From assembly GCA_028577615.1 (NCBI GenBank), contig JAJSDU010000002.1, forward strand, positions 99,664 to 163,663: 64,000 bases of DNA, given 5' to 3'. This document shows positions 32,475 to 43,149 of this stretch, piece after piece. The position numbers and the translations under genes are program-made. The number at the start of each line of letters is the position of its first letter. Position 1 is the stretch's first letter. The notes under the pieces were generated by a model. That model was not told the DNA's origin. It searched no databases and saw only the letters and a list, made by a program, of their open reading frames with translations. Source of the stretch: Nitrosomonas sp. GTDB lineage: Bacteria > Pseudomonadota > Gammaproteobacteria > Burkholderiales > Nitrosomonadaceae.

Positions 32475-33902
32475 ATGTCTGTCTCAATTTCATCTGAAAA
32501 AATGAGCCAAACAGAGAAACGCGCAACGATCGGCCTCGCCGGTGTTTATGGGCTGCGCATGTTTGGACTGTTCATTATCCTGCCGGTCTTTGCCTTCTAT
32601 GCCGAGCATCTTCCCGGAGGCAACAATTACACATTGATCGGCATCGCGCTCGGCGCCTATGGATTAACGCAGGCGCTTCTGCAAATCCCGATGGGCTGGC
32701 TGTCTGACAGAATCGGACGCAAACCGGTTATTTATGCAGGATTAATACTGTTCGCAGTGGGTAGTTTTATCGCCGCTTTCGCAGCAGATATCTACTGGGT
32801 GATTATCGGACGCATTATCCAGGGCGCTGGCGCCATTTCAGCCGCAGTCATGGCTTTAGCCGCCGATTTGACGCGCGAGGAACACCGCACCAAGGCGATG
32901 GCTGTGATCGGGATGACAATCGGATTGGTATTTGCGTTATCGCTGGCTGTTGCTCCAGCGTTGAATCAATGGATCGGCGTACCCGGTATTTTTGCAATGA
33001 CAGGCGTACTGGCATTATCTGCAATTCTGATTGTCAAGCAATTTGTCCCTGATCCCCGGATCAGCCTGTTTCACAGTGATACTGAAGCTTCCCCCGAAAA
33101 CTTTGCCAGCGTACTGCGTAACAGGCAATTATTACGTCTGGACTATGGCATTTTTGCACTGCACGCCACGCTCATGGCATTATGGCTGATTGTACCGCTG
33201 ACATTGCGTGAAGCAGGCGTTGCCGCTGACGATCACTGGCAGATTTATCTGCCAGTATTGTTTTTTTCCATGCTGCTGATTATTCCGGCTATTATTTATG
33301 GTGAAAAGAAAGCCAAGTTGAAACAGATTTTTGTGGCGGCGATCGCATTGTTATTGTGCGGACAGATTGCCCTCGCACTGACTACCGGATCGATTATCGG
33401 TATAACGCTGGCATTGTTGATTTTTTTCACGGCATTTAATCTGCTGGAAGCCAGCCTGCCTTCGTTGATTTCCAAAACCGCGCCGGTCGGCGCTAAAGGC
33501 ACTGCGATCGGCGTATACAGCAGCACTCAGTTTCTAGGCGCATTTGCCGGTGCGGCAATTGGCGGGTATTTAATAGAAAACTACGGTAATTCCGCGCTTT
33601 TCGCTTTCTGCGGTGGATTACTGCTGATATGGCTGATTTTGGCCTGCACCATGAAAGCCCCTGCGGCTGTGCGTTCAAAAGCATATCATGTTCGCAAAAT
33701 GGATTTCCAGCAATCACGGGACTTATCCCTGCAGCTTGCTGCGCTGCCGGGAGTGCACGAAGCACTTGTACTTGCGGATGAGAATGTAGCTTATCTGAAA
33801 GTGGATATGAAAGGATTTGACGAAGAAAGCGTAAACAGACTGCTTGAGGAAAAGGAGGAGCAAACAGATGGCATCAGTCAACAAAGTCATATTGATCGGT
33901 AA
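32475..33902 (+). CDS. MFS transporter with C-terminal YAM-like domain
   Basis: A 475-residue major facilitator with 12 predicted helices. The loop 2-3 signature [16 protein letters not shown] (about 75-90) marks a proton-driven drug/metabolite antiporter. After the last helix (to about 400) comes a soluble domain of about 70 residues ([23 protein letters not shown]) with the look of the ferredoxin-like YAM domain of YajR. The substrate is unknown. The 3' end overlaps the ssb start by 35 bp. Confidence 0.85.
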   Translation: MSVSISSEKMSQTEKRATIGLAGVYGLRMFGLFIILPVFAFYAEHLPGGNNYTLIGIALGAYGLTQALLQIPMGWLSDRIGRKPVIYAGLILFAVGSFIAAFAADIYWVIIGRIIQGAGAISAAVMALAADLTREEHRTKAMAVIGMTIGLVFALSLAVAPALNQWIGVPGIFAMTGVLALSAILIVKQFVPDPRISLFHSDTEASPENFASVLRNRQLLRLDYGIFALHATLMALWLIVPLTLREAGVAADDHWQIYLPVLFFSMLLIIPAIIYGEKKAKLKQIFVAAIALLLCGQIALALTTGSIIGITLALLIFFTAFNLLEASLPSLISKTAPVGAKGTAIGVYSSTQFLGAFAGAAIGGYLIENYGNSALFAFCGGLLLIWLILACTMKAPAAVRSKAYHVRKMDFQQSRDLSLQLAALPGVHEALVLADENVAYLKVDMKGFDEESVNRLLEEKEEQTDGISQQSHIDR

Positions 33903-34317
33903 TTTAGGCAGAGACCCCGAAACTCGTTACATGTCGAATGGTGAAGCTGTAACCAACATCGCCTTGGCAACGACCGAAGTCTGGAAAGACAAAAACGGAG
34001 AGAAGCAGGAAAAAACCGAATGGCATCGTGTCACTTTTTACCGGAAACTGGCCGAGATCGCAGGCGAGTATCTTAAAAAGGGACGTTCTGTTTATGTTGA
34101 AGGCAGACTGGAAACCCGCAAATGGACGGATAAAAATGGTGTTGACCGCTATACGACTGAAATTATTGCCACCGACATGAAAATGCTGGGTAGTCGTTCT
34201 GGCAGTGACAGTTTCGATGCATCCGATAGAGGTGAGCATGAATCTGCGCCGGCACAATCGTCGCCGGGTAGAAACAATACCGGATTTGATGACATGGAAG
34301 ATGATATTCCGTTTTAA
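33868..34317 (+). CDS. ssb: Single-stranded DNA-binding protein
   Basis: The 149-residue SSB coats single-stranded DNA in replication, recombination and repair. It starts [20 protein letters not shown], holds one OB fold (to about 108), a Gly/Ser/Asn-rich linker and the acidic tip DDMEDDIPF that binds partner proteins. The ribosome site AGGAGG-like AAAGGAGGAG lies inside the 3' end of the MFS gene, so the two overlap by 35 bp. The order uvrA, MFS, ssb is typical of betaproteobacteria. Confidence 0.97.
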   Translation: MASVNKVILIGNLGRDPETRYMSNGEAVTNIALATTEVWKDKNGEKQEKTEWHRVTFYRKLAEIAGEYLKKGRSVYVEGRLETRKWTDKNGVDRYTTEIIATDMKMLGSRSGSDSFDASDRGEHESAPAQSSPGRNNTGFDDMEDDIPF

Positions 34318-34327
34318 CAGTAATTAT

Positions 34328-34366
34328 TCAGGATAACGCAGAGTTATTGTTATCCTGAGCTTTTCT
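34328..34366 (+). terminator. Rho-independent terminator after ssb
   Basis: TCAGGATAAC (34328-34337) and GTTATCCTGA (34349-34358) form a perfect 10-bp stem with an 11-nt loop, followed by GCTTTTCT, 11 bp after the ssb stop. Confidence 0.8.
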
Positions 34367-34383
34367 ATATTGAGCAAGGGGAT

Positions 34384-34578
34384 TTACTCCGGATAGAGGA
34401 TGGATTCCTTGATTTCTGAATCATAAAAACCGACCTGGTTTTTGGATAATGAAAATTCTATATTATCGATCTTTCCGCCAATTTCTTCGGCCCACTTACG
34501 AAAATCCAGGGCCAGCATATTCTTTGGAACAATAAAGGTTTGTCGATGCCCGGACTGATAGTTCACTGTTATTTTCAT
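34384..34578 (-). CDS. Small protein of unknown function
   Basis: A 64-residue reading frame starting MKITVNYQSGHRQ, convergent with ssb. It reads as a small alpha/beta protein (an N-terminal strand pair, then FRKWAEEIGGKIDNIEFS) with no membrane segment. I do not recognise the family. The start at 34578 is preferred over ATG 34617, which has no visible ribosome site. Confidence 0.5.
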   Translation of the reverse strand: MKITVNYQSGHRQTFIVPKNMLALDFRKWAEEIGGKIDNIEFSLSKNQVGFYDSEIKESILYPE

Positions 34579-34714
34579 AATACTGATGCTTGTTGTTGGA
34601 TGATGGAACTGTTCCATCGACCTGAAGACGCGAAACTTTAATCCGTGACCGGGAATATTCTTTGTCGCTTTGTCAGTATAAAAAACCTTGTTCTCTCACT
34701 TAGCGGATTCACTG

Positions 34715-34735
34715 TGGCAGAAAAATTTTCTGCCA
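34715..34735. repeat. Perfect palindrome TGGCAGAAA-AAT-TTTCTGCCA
   Basis: Nine-bp arms around an AAT centre, in the gene-free stretch between the small gene ending at 34384 and rnpB. It is not followed by a T-run on either strand and could be an operator or hairpin. Confidence 0.7.
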
Positions 34736-34784
34736 GGATTATATTCATTTGATTCGGGAAGTTATCCTGGTGTGCATATTCGCT

Positions 34785-34811
34785 TGAGCTGCGACAAATT
34801 GTCGCAGCTCA
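34785..34811. repeat. Perfect 12-bp-arm palindrome downstream of rnpB
   Basis: TGAGCTGCGACA and its exact complement surround AAT. In the rnpB direction (minus) it lies about 70 bp past the mature 3' end, but no U-tract follows. On the plus strand a weak T-rich segment (CATTAGTTTTATTAG) follows, so it may terminate plus-strand transcripts or be a processing hairpin for rnpB. Confidence 0.65.
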
Positions 34812-34880
34812 CATTAGTTTTATTAGTTTTTTCTGGAACGGCATGAGCCGATAGTGTGAATAATCAGGCAGAACACAAAG

Positions 34881-35177
34881 GAAGCTGGCCGGTAAGCCGG
34901 ATTCTGTCATGGACAGTCATTCATCTAGATGCACAGTTACCCGTACATTCAAGCAACCTACCCGCAGGCTCCGCGAGCCGCATCATCGCCTGCCTATTTG
35001 GCCTTGCTCCGGATGGAGGTTACCGCGTTTCACCGTAACTTAATACGCTCGTCTCTGTGGCCCTGTTCCTCGCCTCACGGCGTTCGGCCGTTAGCCGACA
35101 TCCCGCTCTGTGGAGTCCGGACTTTCCTCTCCCTGCTGCGCCGGGACGCAACAGGCAGCGACTGCCTGGCCAGCTTC
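34881..35177 (-). ncRNA. rnpB: RNase P RNA (M1 RNA), bacterial class A
   Basis: On the minus strand the 5' end GAAGCTGGCCAGGCAGTCGC and the 3' end GGCTTACCGGCCAGCTTC pair as P1. Universally conserved blocks are present: GAGGAAAGTCCGGACTCC, CAGAGACGAG, GGTGAAACGCGGTAACCTCCA, GGAGCAAGGCCAAATAGG, and ATGACTGTCCATGACAGAATCCGG. The length is about 297 nt, shorter than the E. coli form (377), mostly because the P12 arm is tiny (between GACGAGCG and GGTGAAACG). It catalyses 5' maturation of tRNA. Confidence 0.95.
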
Positions 35178-35232
35178 AACGCCATTCTATCATTCCATGA
35201 AGAAGATGACCGGTAATCTGTAAATAAAAAAA

Positions 35233-35265
35233 TTGTGACAAAATCTGAGTTTTCGGAGATATCCT
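35233..35265 (+). repeat. Partial degenerate copy of the 57.5-kb palindromic element
   Basis: This 33-bp segment matches 57547-57579 at 27 of 33 positions, including an identical first 15 bp (TTGTGACAAAATCTG). The left terminal repeat is absent. Separately, a perfect 9-bp inverted pair GATGACCGG (35205-35213) and CCGGTCATC (35281-35289) flanks it; the second arm overlaps the tolC stop region. Confidence 0.55.
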
Positions 35266-35284
35266 GAAGATATTTCTGATCCGG

Positions 35285-36616
35285 TCATCCCCGCAACATG
35301 GCGTTAATCTGCTGTAATACTTCTTCATCAAGTTCACCAGCTTCCGCACTCAGCCGCAGTCTCGACATCAGATAACCGTGATAGGCTTTGGCCAGATCAC
35401 GCCGCGCCGAATAAAATTGCTGCTGCGCATTCAGCACATCGACTTCCGTGCGAACACCCACCTCTTGCCCCAGTATGGTCGAATCCAGTTGCGTCTTACT
35501 GGAAACCAGCGCCTGCGTCAGCGCTTTTACCTGGGCAATACCGTTGGTGACATTAAGGTAGTTCTGTCGCACCTGCAATACCGTATTACGGCGGGTATCC
35601 TCCAGATCATACCGTGCTTTCTCCTGATTGGCGACCGCTTCGCGGACGCGCGACTGCGTACTCCCGCCCTGGAATATCGGCAGATTCAGTTGCACGCCGA
35701 TTGATTTGGAAGTCAGATCAATACCACGCCCCGTAATCGCTCCGCCCACACCGGTCTGATCACTGTATTGGGCAACCAGATCAACTGTCGGATAATGTTG
35801 CGTCCACACTTTTTTGACTTCCTGGGCCGCCAGTTCGTAAGCTGCCTGTTGAACCTTTAACGCGAAGTTTTGCAATTCAGCGACGTTCACCCACTCGTCC
35901 ATGCTGCCGTAACGCAGACTGGGCAGGTCGGAAGTCACTTCATGGGTGCGGGCAAGCTGTCCGGGAAAACGGTTGATGATGCCCTGCAACGTGCGTTTAC
36001 TGATTTCCAGCGCGTTCTGCGCGGCGATTTCCTGTGACAGGGTCAGATCATAACGCGCCTGCGCTTCGTTGGTATCAACAATCGTTGCGATGCCGACCTC
36101 GAAATTGCGTTTAGCCTGCTCCAGTTGTTTGCGTATAGCTTCCTTCTGCGCCTCCGCGACTTCGACATCGACCTGTGCATCGAGCACGCTGAAATACGCC
36201 TGAGCGACGCGCAGGATCAAATCCTGCGCAGCAATAACAAACTGCGACTCGGCCTGAGATACTTGCGTTTTAGCCTGCGCGTAGATAATGAAGTTTTCAA
36301 AACGTACGATAGGCTGGGTCGCGGAAAGAACAACACCGCGGTTTTGAATCGTTACAGCCGGCCCCAATGTAGTATCGACTTCCTGTACCTGACGGGTAAA
36401 TGACAGGTTAATGTTAGGCAGAAATCCAGCCCTGCCCTGCGCTATTTTTTCCTGCGCAGCCTGATAGGCTGCCCGTGCAGACTGATATTGCGCATCCTTT
36501 TCCAGGGCTTCATGATAGATATCCATCAGATTTGAAGCATCCGATACGGTGCTGCAAACTATTCCCGCCAAAAAAAAGAGCCATAAAAATGCGTTGTGCG
36601 TGATTCTAATCATCAT
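35285..36616 (-). CDS. tolC: TolC family outer membrane efflux/secretion channel
   Basis: The 443-residue protein has a signal peptide (to about residue 28, ending TVSDAS), then two OEP repeats with long helical hairpins (for example ALEKDAQYQSARAAYQAAQE) and the typical QPIVRFENF and LPIFQGGST segments that mark the outer-membrane beta strands. It forms the trimeric tunnel for type I secretion and tripartite efflux. It is co-directional with pcm 75 bp upstream, an arrangement common in betaproteobacteria. No inner-membrane partners lie nearby. Confidence 0.93.
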   Translation of the reverse strand: MMIRITHNAFLWLFFLAGIVCSTVSDASNLMDIYHEALEKDAQYQSARAAYQAAQEKIAQGRAGFLPNINLSFTRQVQEVDTTLGPAVTIQNRGVVLSATQPIVRFENFIIYAQAKTQVSQAESQFVIAAQDLILRVAQAYFSVLDAQVDVEVAEAQKEAIRKQLEQAKRNFEVGIATIVDTNEAQARYDLTLSQEIAAQNALEISKRTLQGIINRFPGQLARTHEVTSDLPSLRYGSMDEWVNVAELQNFALKVQQAAYELAAQEVKKVWTQHYPTVDLVAQYSDQTGVGGAITGRGIDLTSKSIGVQLNLPIFQGGSTQSRVREAVANQEKARYDLEDTRRNTVLQVRQNYLNVTNGIAQVKALTQALVSSKTQLDSTILGQEVGVRTEVDVLNAQQQFYSARRDLAKAYHGYLMSRLRLSAEAGELDEEVLQQINAMLRG

Positions 36617-36690
36617 CGCTGGTATGGCGCTCTGGATGAAACTGACATTGTGTGGTTAATCTGATTAAGAAATGATTTATATATTCAGAT

Positions 36691-37368
36691 TCAGAACACG
36701 AATCTTTCCGCCTGCTCGGCGTTGATCAACGCAGGTATGCTGGTTTCGAATATTTTTTTTACCGTAAATTCGCCTGGCGCGACGCAGGTAATCAATTCAG
36801 CCTCCATCACGGGATCTTCACCTACAATAACAAACAAGCGCCCGCCGACATTCAGGTCGCTTCTGAAACTGTCGGGCAGTACCGGCGTCGAGGCCGTGAT
36901 GACGATCACATCATAAGGCGCATGCGCGGACCAGCCGCGCGCGGCATCGCCCTGTTCGAGCGTGACGTTCTCGATGTTGTGCGCTTTCAGATTGGCTTCA
37001 GCCATTTTCTTAAATTCAGGTACGATTTCGACGCTGTAGACATGCGCGCCGAGTTTTGCCAGCAGCGCAGTCATATAGCCGCAACCGGTGCCGACTTCAA
37101 GGATCTTATCCGTTTTCTTGATGCGCAGTTCCTGCACTATGCGCGCTTCCATTTTTGGCTCGAGCATCACCTGTCCCTGCCCCAGCGGTATCTTCATGTC
37201 AACAAAGGCGGCCTGGCGATAGACCTGCGGAACAAATTCCTCGCGGCGGACTTCATACAGCAGATCAAGCACCTCGTCATCAATCACATACCACGGACGG
37301 ATTTGCTGGACAACCATCTTGTAGCGGGCTTTTTCAAGCCCCTGTTCAGGATTCGTTTCAATGTTCAT
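36691..37368 (-). CDS. pcm: Protein-L-isoaspartate O-methyltransferase family protein
   Basis: The 225-residue protein has the SAM-binding motif KILEVGTGCGYMTALLAKLG (about 85-104), the VYSVEI post-I motif and GGRLFVIVG. Pcm repairs isoaspartyl residues in aged proteins; in this tolC-linked position it is often annotated only as a Pcm-family enzyme. The conserved LGQGQ and M loop (PLGQGQVMLEPKMEARIV) correspond to the family IPxGxxQTISxP region but lack the TISxP residues, so substrate preference may differ. ATG 37368 has AGAAAG upstream and is preferred over TTG 37383. Confidence 0.85.
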   Translation of the reverse strand: MNIETNPEQGLEKARYKMVVQQIRPWYVIDDEVLDLLYEVRREEFVPQVYRQAAFVDMKIPLGQGQVMLEPKMEARIVQELRIKKTDKILEVGTGCGYMTALLAKLGAHVYSVEIVPEFKKMAEANLKAHNIENVTLEQGDAARGWSAHAPYDVIVITASTPVLPDSFRSDLNVGGRLFVIVGEDPVMEAELITCVAPGEFTVKKIFETSIPALINAEQAERFVF

Positions 37369-37435
37369 AGGCTTTCTTGTCAAAAAAGTAATATACTTGC
37401 AATTATTTCATATTTCCATTAGCTTCACAGCATCA

Positions 37436-39465
<2,030 letters not shown>

Positions 39466-39513
39466 CGTGACCGGCGCTTTACTCCATTAACTGAAACAAT
39501 AATAATCATCGAA

Positions 39514-40341
39514 ATGGATCTCACTCTGCTATTCAAAGCACTGATCCTCGGCATCGTCGAGGGGCTGACCGAATTTCTGCCCGTCTCCTCAACCGGTCAC
39601 CTGATTCTGGTTGGCGATCTGCTCGATTTCAACAGCGACCGGGAAAAGGTGTTCATGATCGCAATCCAGCTGGGTGCGATTCTGGCGGTCTGCTGGGAAT
39701 ACCGTCAAAAAATCACCGATGTTATGATGGGCATCGGTTCTGACCGGTCCGCGCAACACTTTGTGCTGAATCTGTTCATCGCGTTCATGCCCGCAGCCCT
39801 ACTGGGCCTGCTGTTTATCGATGTCATCAAGCAGTATCTGTTTAATCCGTTATCCGTAGCCACAGCGCTGGTGATCGGCGGCGTTGTGATTCTGTGGGCG
39901 GAGCGGCGCGATCATCGGATTGAAGTCGAGCAGATCGATAACATGGACTGGAAACATGCGCTGAAAGTCGGCTGTGCGCAATGCCTGGCGCTGATTCCAG
40001 GCACTTCCCGCTCCGGTGCGACCATCATCGGCGGCCTGCTGTTCGGTCTGTCGCGCAAAGCTGCCGCCGAGTTTTCCTTCTTCCTCGCCATTCCGGTCAT
40101 GTTCGCCGCAACGTTTTACGATGTCTACAAAAACCGCGCCATCCTGGAATTCGATGATATCGGCATGTTCGCCACCGGCTTCGTCGCCGCCTTCTTCAGC
40201 GCGCTTATCGCCGTGCGCGGCCTGATCCGCTTTATCAGCAATCATGATTTCACGGTTTTCGCGTGGTACCGGATTGTATTCGGCTGTGTTATTTTACTGA
40301 CGGCGTACACCGGGATAGTCGAGTGGTCCGCGTTTAATTAA
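39514..40341 (+). CDS. uppP: Undecaprenyl-diphosphatase
   Basis: A 275-residue membrane enzyme that recycles the C55 lipid carrier for peptidoglycan synthesis and confers bacitracin resistance. The two catalytic blocks are clear: [17 protein letters not shown] (16-32) and [10 protein letters not shown] (about 167-176). Eight hydrophobic segments are predicted. It follows thiC closely but probably has an unrelated role. Confidence 0.95.
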   Translation: MDLTLLFKALILGIVEGLTEFLPVSSTGHLILVGDLLDFNSDREKVFMIAIQLGAILAVCWEYRQKITDVMMGIGSDRSAQHFVLNLFIAFMPAALLGLLFIDVIKQYLFNPLSVATALVIGGVVILWAERRDHRIEVEQIDNMDWKHALKVGCAQCLALIPGTSRSGATIIGGLLFGLSRKAAAEFSFFLAIPVMFAATFYDVYKNRAILEFDDIGMFATGFVAAFFSALIAVRGLIRFISNHDFTVFAWYRIVFGCVILLTAYTGIVEWSAFN

Positions 40342-40397
40342 CAAGCGGTTGCTATTCAGCCCGGAATCGTTAACGTCGGGATATACATCAGTGAGGT

Positions 40398-40460
40398 AAA
40401 AAAAAACCAGCACACCATGAACGCCACAAAGGAGAAAGGGTGAAAACAGCGATGTGCTGG
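40398..40460 (-). terminator. Terminator of the candidate sRNA
   Basis: Eight-bp stem (CCAGCACA/TGTGCTGG), a long 38-nt loop with a possible internal CACC/GGTG pair, and a run of nine T on the minus strand. It could also serve as the uppP-side barrier since uppP is convergent. Confidence 0.7.
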
Positions 40461-40578
40461 GCAGTTCGTCAAAGATTTAAACTAACTATTCCAATCATCC
40501 GGCTACGCATGCTGCTGCGCTGACTGGTGCGGTCATACAGCTCAGATAAGGGCTTAATGAGAGCATACGAGCAGTATG
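40398..40578 (-). ncRNA. Candidate Fur-repressed small RNA
   Basis: No gene covers this stretch, yet the minus strand carries a full transcription unit. There is a TATAAT (40585-40590), a TTGCAA -35 (40609-40614, 18-bp spacer), a Fur-box palindrome filling the spacer, and about 180 nt downstream a hairpin (TGTGCTGG at 40453-40460 with CCAGCACA at 40407-40414, seen on the plus strand) followed by nine U. The hairpin loop contains a CU-rich tract (CACCCTTTCTCCTTTG) able to pair with AAGGAG ribosome sites. This resembles RyhB/PrrF/NrrF-type iron sRNAs in logic, not sequence. A 23-codon frame starting MLSLSPYLSC is inside but lacks a ribosome site. Confidence 0.6.
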
Positions 40579-40584
40579 GTTAGC

Positions 40585-40614
40585 ATTATAAATGATAATT
40601 GTTATCATTTGCAA
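40585..40614 (-). promoter_or_regulatory. Fur box overlapping a sigma-70 promoter
   Basis: AAATGATAA-TTG-TTATCATTT (40590-40610) is a 21-bp palindrome that fits the 7-1-7 Fur consensus (TGATAAT-N-ATTATCA) with a single mismatch. It sits between the -35 TTGCAA and the -10 TATAAT of a minus-strand promoter, so bound Fur would block RNA polymerase. Confidence 0.8.
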
Positions 40615-40733
40615 CATATTTTAACTGATACCAATCCACGCAGATCAATTCGCTTCGTGCAATCGGATGGATTTTTGGTGCGAGTAATTTCAGCAGGATC
40701 GTCACAGGTCAACGATCAACATCAAAAAACCAA

Positions 40734-40847
40734 ATGTCTGACCCCATCGACATGAGCAGCATTGCAGGTTTATTTAAAAACAGTGTATTGAAAATTCAGC
40801 TGATGCTGAACAACGATTCCGGCATGCTGAGCGTCTATTCTAAATAA
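40734..40847 (+). CDS. Possible 37-residue peptide
   Basis: An ATG-started frame beginning MSDPIDMSSIAGLF, with no ribosome site. Composition is plausible for a short amphipathic protein, but I recognise no family. The rest of 40848-41278 holds no supported gene; a 70-codon start-less frame (roughly 41066-41300) reads into the next gene and may be chance. Confidence 0.2.
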   Translation: MSDPIDMSSIAGLFKNSVLKIQLMLNNDSGMLSVYSK

Positions 40848-41278
40848 GTTTGTGGAAAGAAATGCGCCGCTCATCTATATATAACCGGAATATCTGTTCT
40901 CGTTGAATCAGAATATGCGGCGGACGGCGCGCAGAATATCATTAATCGTTTTTTTCGGCACCGTGCCAATGATTTTCTTTCGTTATTTGTAACAATGGAC
41001 TAAACCATATACTCAGCCGGCCGGGCAATTTGTCCATCCTGTGCAAACGGGTACATCTTCAAAAATATGACCAAAGGACAATTTTTACAATGATGAATCC
41101 CGGATAAAGTTATGCGAAATTGAACAGCTGAAGAAAGACACAGCGATAGAAGCGATGGCAAGCGACATCTTTCGGGTTGACAGCCGGAGTAGCTGCCAGT
41201 GTGTATGCACTACGGCATGTTTCGCTGGTCTGGTAGCTTCTGGTTTGATTTTAATATCGGATACAAATGGAGATAATC

Positions 41279-41578
41279 ATGGAAAAAATAGTGAACACTA
41301 CACATAATAAGGCGGTGACTGACACACAAACTATTGCAAAGCATTTCGGCCGCAGTCACGAGGAATTAATTCACGCCCTGCGTGATTTGAAACGCGATTG
41401 CGGCACCGCGTTCAGCAAAGAGAATTTTGTGAAACAGGACCACAACAGCTTGCACTGGATCACATGCGCAGGATTCTTGGTCTTATCCGGATTGTTTGTG
41501 GGTGCGCGCGATACACGTATCAAAATCACATTTTTCGATGCATTTACCAAAGCACAGGAAAAAATCAACAACAGTTAG
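41279..41578 (+). CDS. Rha-like phage regulatory protein (orphan)
   Basis: A 99-residue protein whose TDTQTIAKHFGRSHEELIHALRDL start matches the N-terminal pattern of the Rha family (phage regulators with a small DNA-binding fold). The ending FFDAFTKAQEKI fits the family's FxxAFxxxE end. GGAG lies 7 bp before ATG 41279. No other phage genes surround it, so it is probably a leftover or a domesticated regulator. Confidence 0.65.
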   Translation: MEKIVNTTHNKAVTDTQTIAKHFGRSHEELIHALRDLKRDCGTAFSKENFVKQDHNSLHWITCAGFLVLSGLFVGARDTRIKITFFDAFTKAQEKINNS

Positions 41579-41986
41579 GGTCTGTTGGCACTTCGCATAG
41601 GCAGCCACAGCTATCCACACGCCGCGGCTGACATACCCTCAAAATTTTTCTTTAATTTGTCGTTGACAGCTACTGCCCGATACTGCTTTAGTCGGGCAAT
41701 AGCACTTTCCCTCAGATACCGGTATCAACATGCATAGCTGCCACCAATCAATTCTCATTGCCTATCCGGATCATTAACCAGCACCTTGAAAATCCTTAAC
41801 CATTTGCTGCTTAATGGTCATGCGCGAATCTTTAGTCGATGGAATTCCAGCACCTGAGTGCCTTGGACAGGTCTCCCACACAGATAATCATTCGAATTCA
41901 ATACAGCATACCTTTCTACCGACATGCGTGATTGCGCTTTTTAAAAATCGCTTCCTGAAGCAGAATCTTCTCCAGCCACGACCAGC
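41579..41986. other. Intergenic region with one hairpin
   Basis: About 400 bp without a supported gene. TGCCCGA (41674-41680) and TCGGGCA (41692-41698) form a 7-bp hairpin with an 11-nt loop but no T-run. Nothing else stands out. Confidence 0.5.
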
Positions 41987-42283
41987 TTAAAGCCTCAGTC
42001 GCTCGGTTATCACCGATGATACGGTGATCGGCAGAATGAACGTATCCAGCGCGAAGCTCGCGGGCAGGTCGAGTATCGGACACGCCGGAGGTTCCACGCC
42101 CAGCCTGCTCAATGCGGAATGGTTATTCGAGATCGCATAAAGGTTAAGCGAAGTACCGCTATAAATTCTAGGGCTCGAATCGCCATACTTTACAGCGGAA
42201 ATGGTTCTGTAGGTTGCGCAACCGGTGGTCAACAGCAGTGTTGCGCCAAGCGCGGCGCTGATCGCGAACATTCTAAGCGTCAT
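41987..42283 (-). CDS. YceK/YidQ family lipoprotein
   Basis: A 98-residue protein with a signal peptide and lipobox LTTGC (Cys about 22), then ATYRTISAVKYG and the ending PASFALDTFILPITV typical of the DUF1375 (YceK/YidQ) lipoproteins. Function is unknown; small envelope proteins often encoded singly. The ATG at 42283 has AGGATCACAGG upstream. It follows ppsR by 26 bp on the same strand. Confidence 0.8.
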   Translation of the reverse strand: MTLRMFAISAALGATLLLTTGCATYRTISAVKYGDSSPRIYSGTSLNLYAISNNHSALSRLGVEPPACPILDLPASFALDTFILPITVSSVITERLRL

Positions 42284-42309
42284 CCTGTGATCCTTTGTCT
42301 GTTGTACGG

Positions 42310-43149
42310 CTATCCATACAGCCGCCGCTTCAAGCCGCTGCGATTCAGGATGATCGCGCTGATTTCCTCGATGGAAATGCGCGTCGTATCGAGAAACGGG
42401 ATATGGTATCGTTGAAACAGCGACTCCTGCCATTCGATTTCTTGCGCGCATTGCGCCAGCGAAGCATATTGGCTGCCGGGACGGCGCTCGCTGCGGATAA
42501 AATGGAGCTGCGCCGCGCTCAGCGTCAGGCCAAACAGTTTTGCTCTAACCGGCTTCAGCACTTCGGGCAATGTTGCGGCCTGATTTGCGCGCATGTCATC
42601 CGGCGTCAATGGATAATTCGCCGCCGCGATACCGTACTGCAATCCAAGATAAAGGCAGGTGGGCGTTTTGCCGGAGCGCGATACACCGGTCAGAATGATT
42701 TCAGCAGCATCGAAGTTGCGCGGATTAACGCCGTCATCATGCGCCAACACATAATTAATCGCCGCAATGCGCTTGAAATACGATAAATGATGCTGCAGGC
42801 CGTGTGAGCGGCCCGCCATGCGGACAAAAGGCTGGTGCAATTCTTCCTCGATGGAACGGATAAACGTTTCAAAAAAATCAAAAATCCGGCAATCGGCCTG
42901 CTTAATGACCTCCAGAATTTCCGGCCTGAGCAATGTACTGAAAACCAGCGGCCTGAAACCATCGCGTTCAGCCGCCTGATCGATCTGTTCCCTGACAGCA
43001 CCGGCTTTTTCTACGCTATCGAGAAACGGCGCATTGACCGTTTCCCAGGCGATGTTATCAAACTGCGTCAATAAACTGTGGCCCAGCGTTTCAGCGGTAA
43101 TGCCGGTCCTGTCGGACAGATAGAAGACCGTGCGCTTTTGTTCGCTCAT
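42310..43149 (-). CDS. ppsR: PEP synthase regulatory kinase/pyrophosphorylase
   Basis: PpsR (DUF299) switches phosphoenolpyruvate synthase by ADP-dependent phosphorylation of a Thr next to the catalytic His and by Pi-dependent removal. The 279-residue protein starts [20 protein letters not shown] and has the P-loop [14 protein letters not shown] (about 150-163). The ATG overlaps the ppsA stop by 4 bp (ATGA), showing translational coupling with its target. Confidence 0.93.
   Translation of the reverse strand: MSEQKRTVFYLSDRTGITAETLGHSLLTQFDNIAWETVNAPFLDSVEKAGAVREQIDQAAERDGFRPLVFSTLLRPEILEVIKQADCRIFDFFETFIRSIEEELHQPFVRMAGRSHGLQHHLSYFKRIAAINYVLAHDDGVNPRNFDAAEIILTGVSRSGKTPTCLYLGLQYGIAAANYPLTPDDMRANQAATLPEVLKPVRAKLFGLTLSAAQLHFIRSERRPGSQYASLAQCAQEIEWQESLFQRYHIPFLDTTRISIEEISAIILNRSGLKRRLYG

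Noticed and set aside
40500-40560. 23-codon frame MLSLSPYLSC in the candidate sRNA
   Set aside because: No Shine-Dalgarno and no known relative; kept only as a remark on the sRNA.
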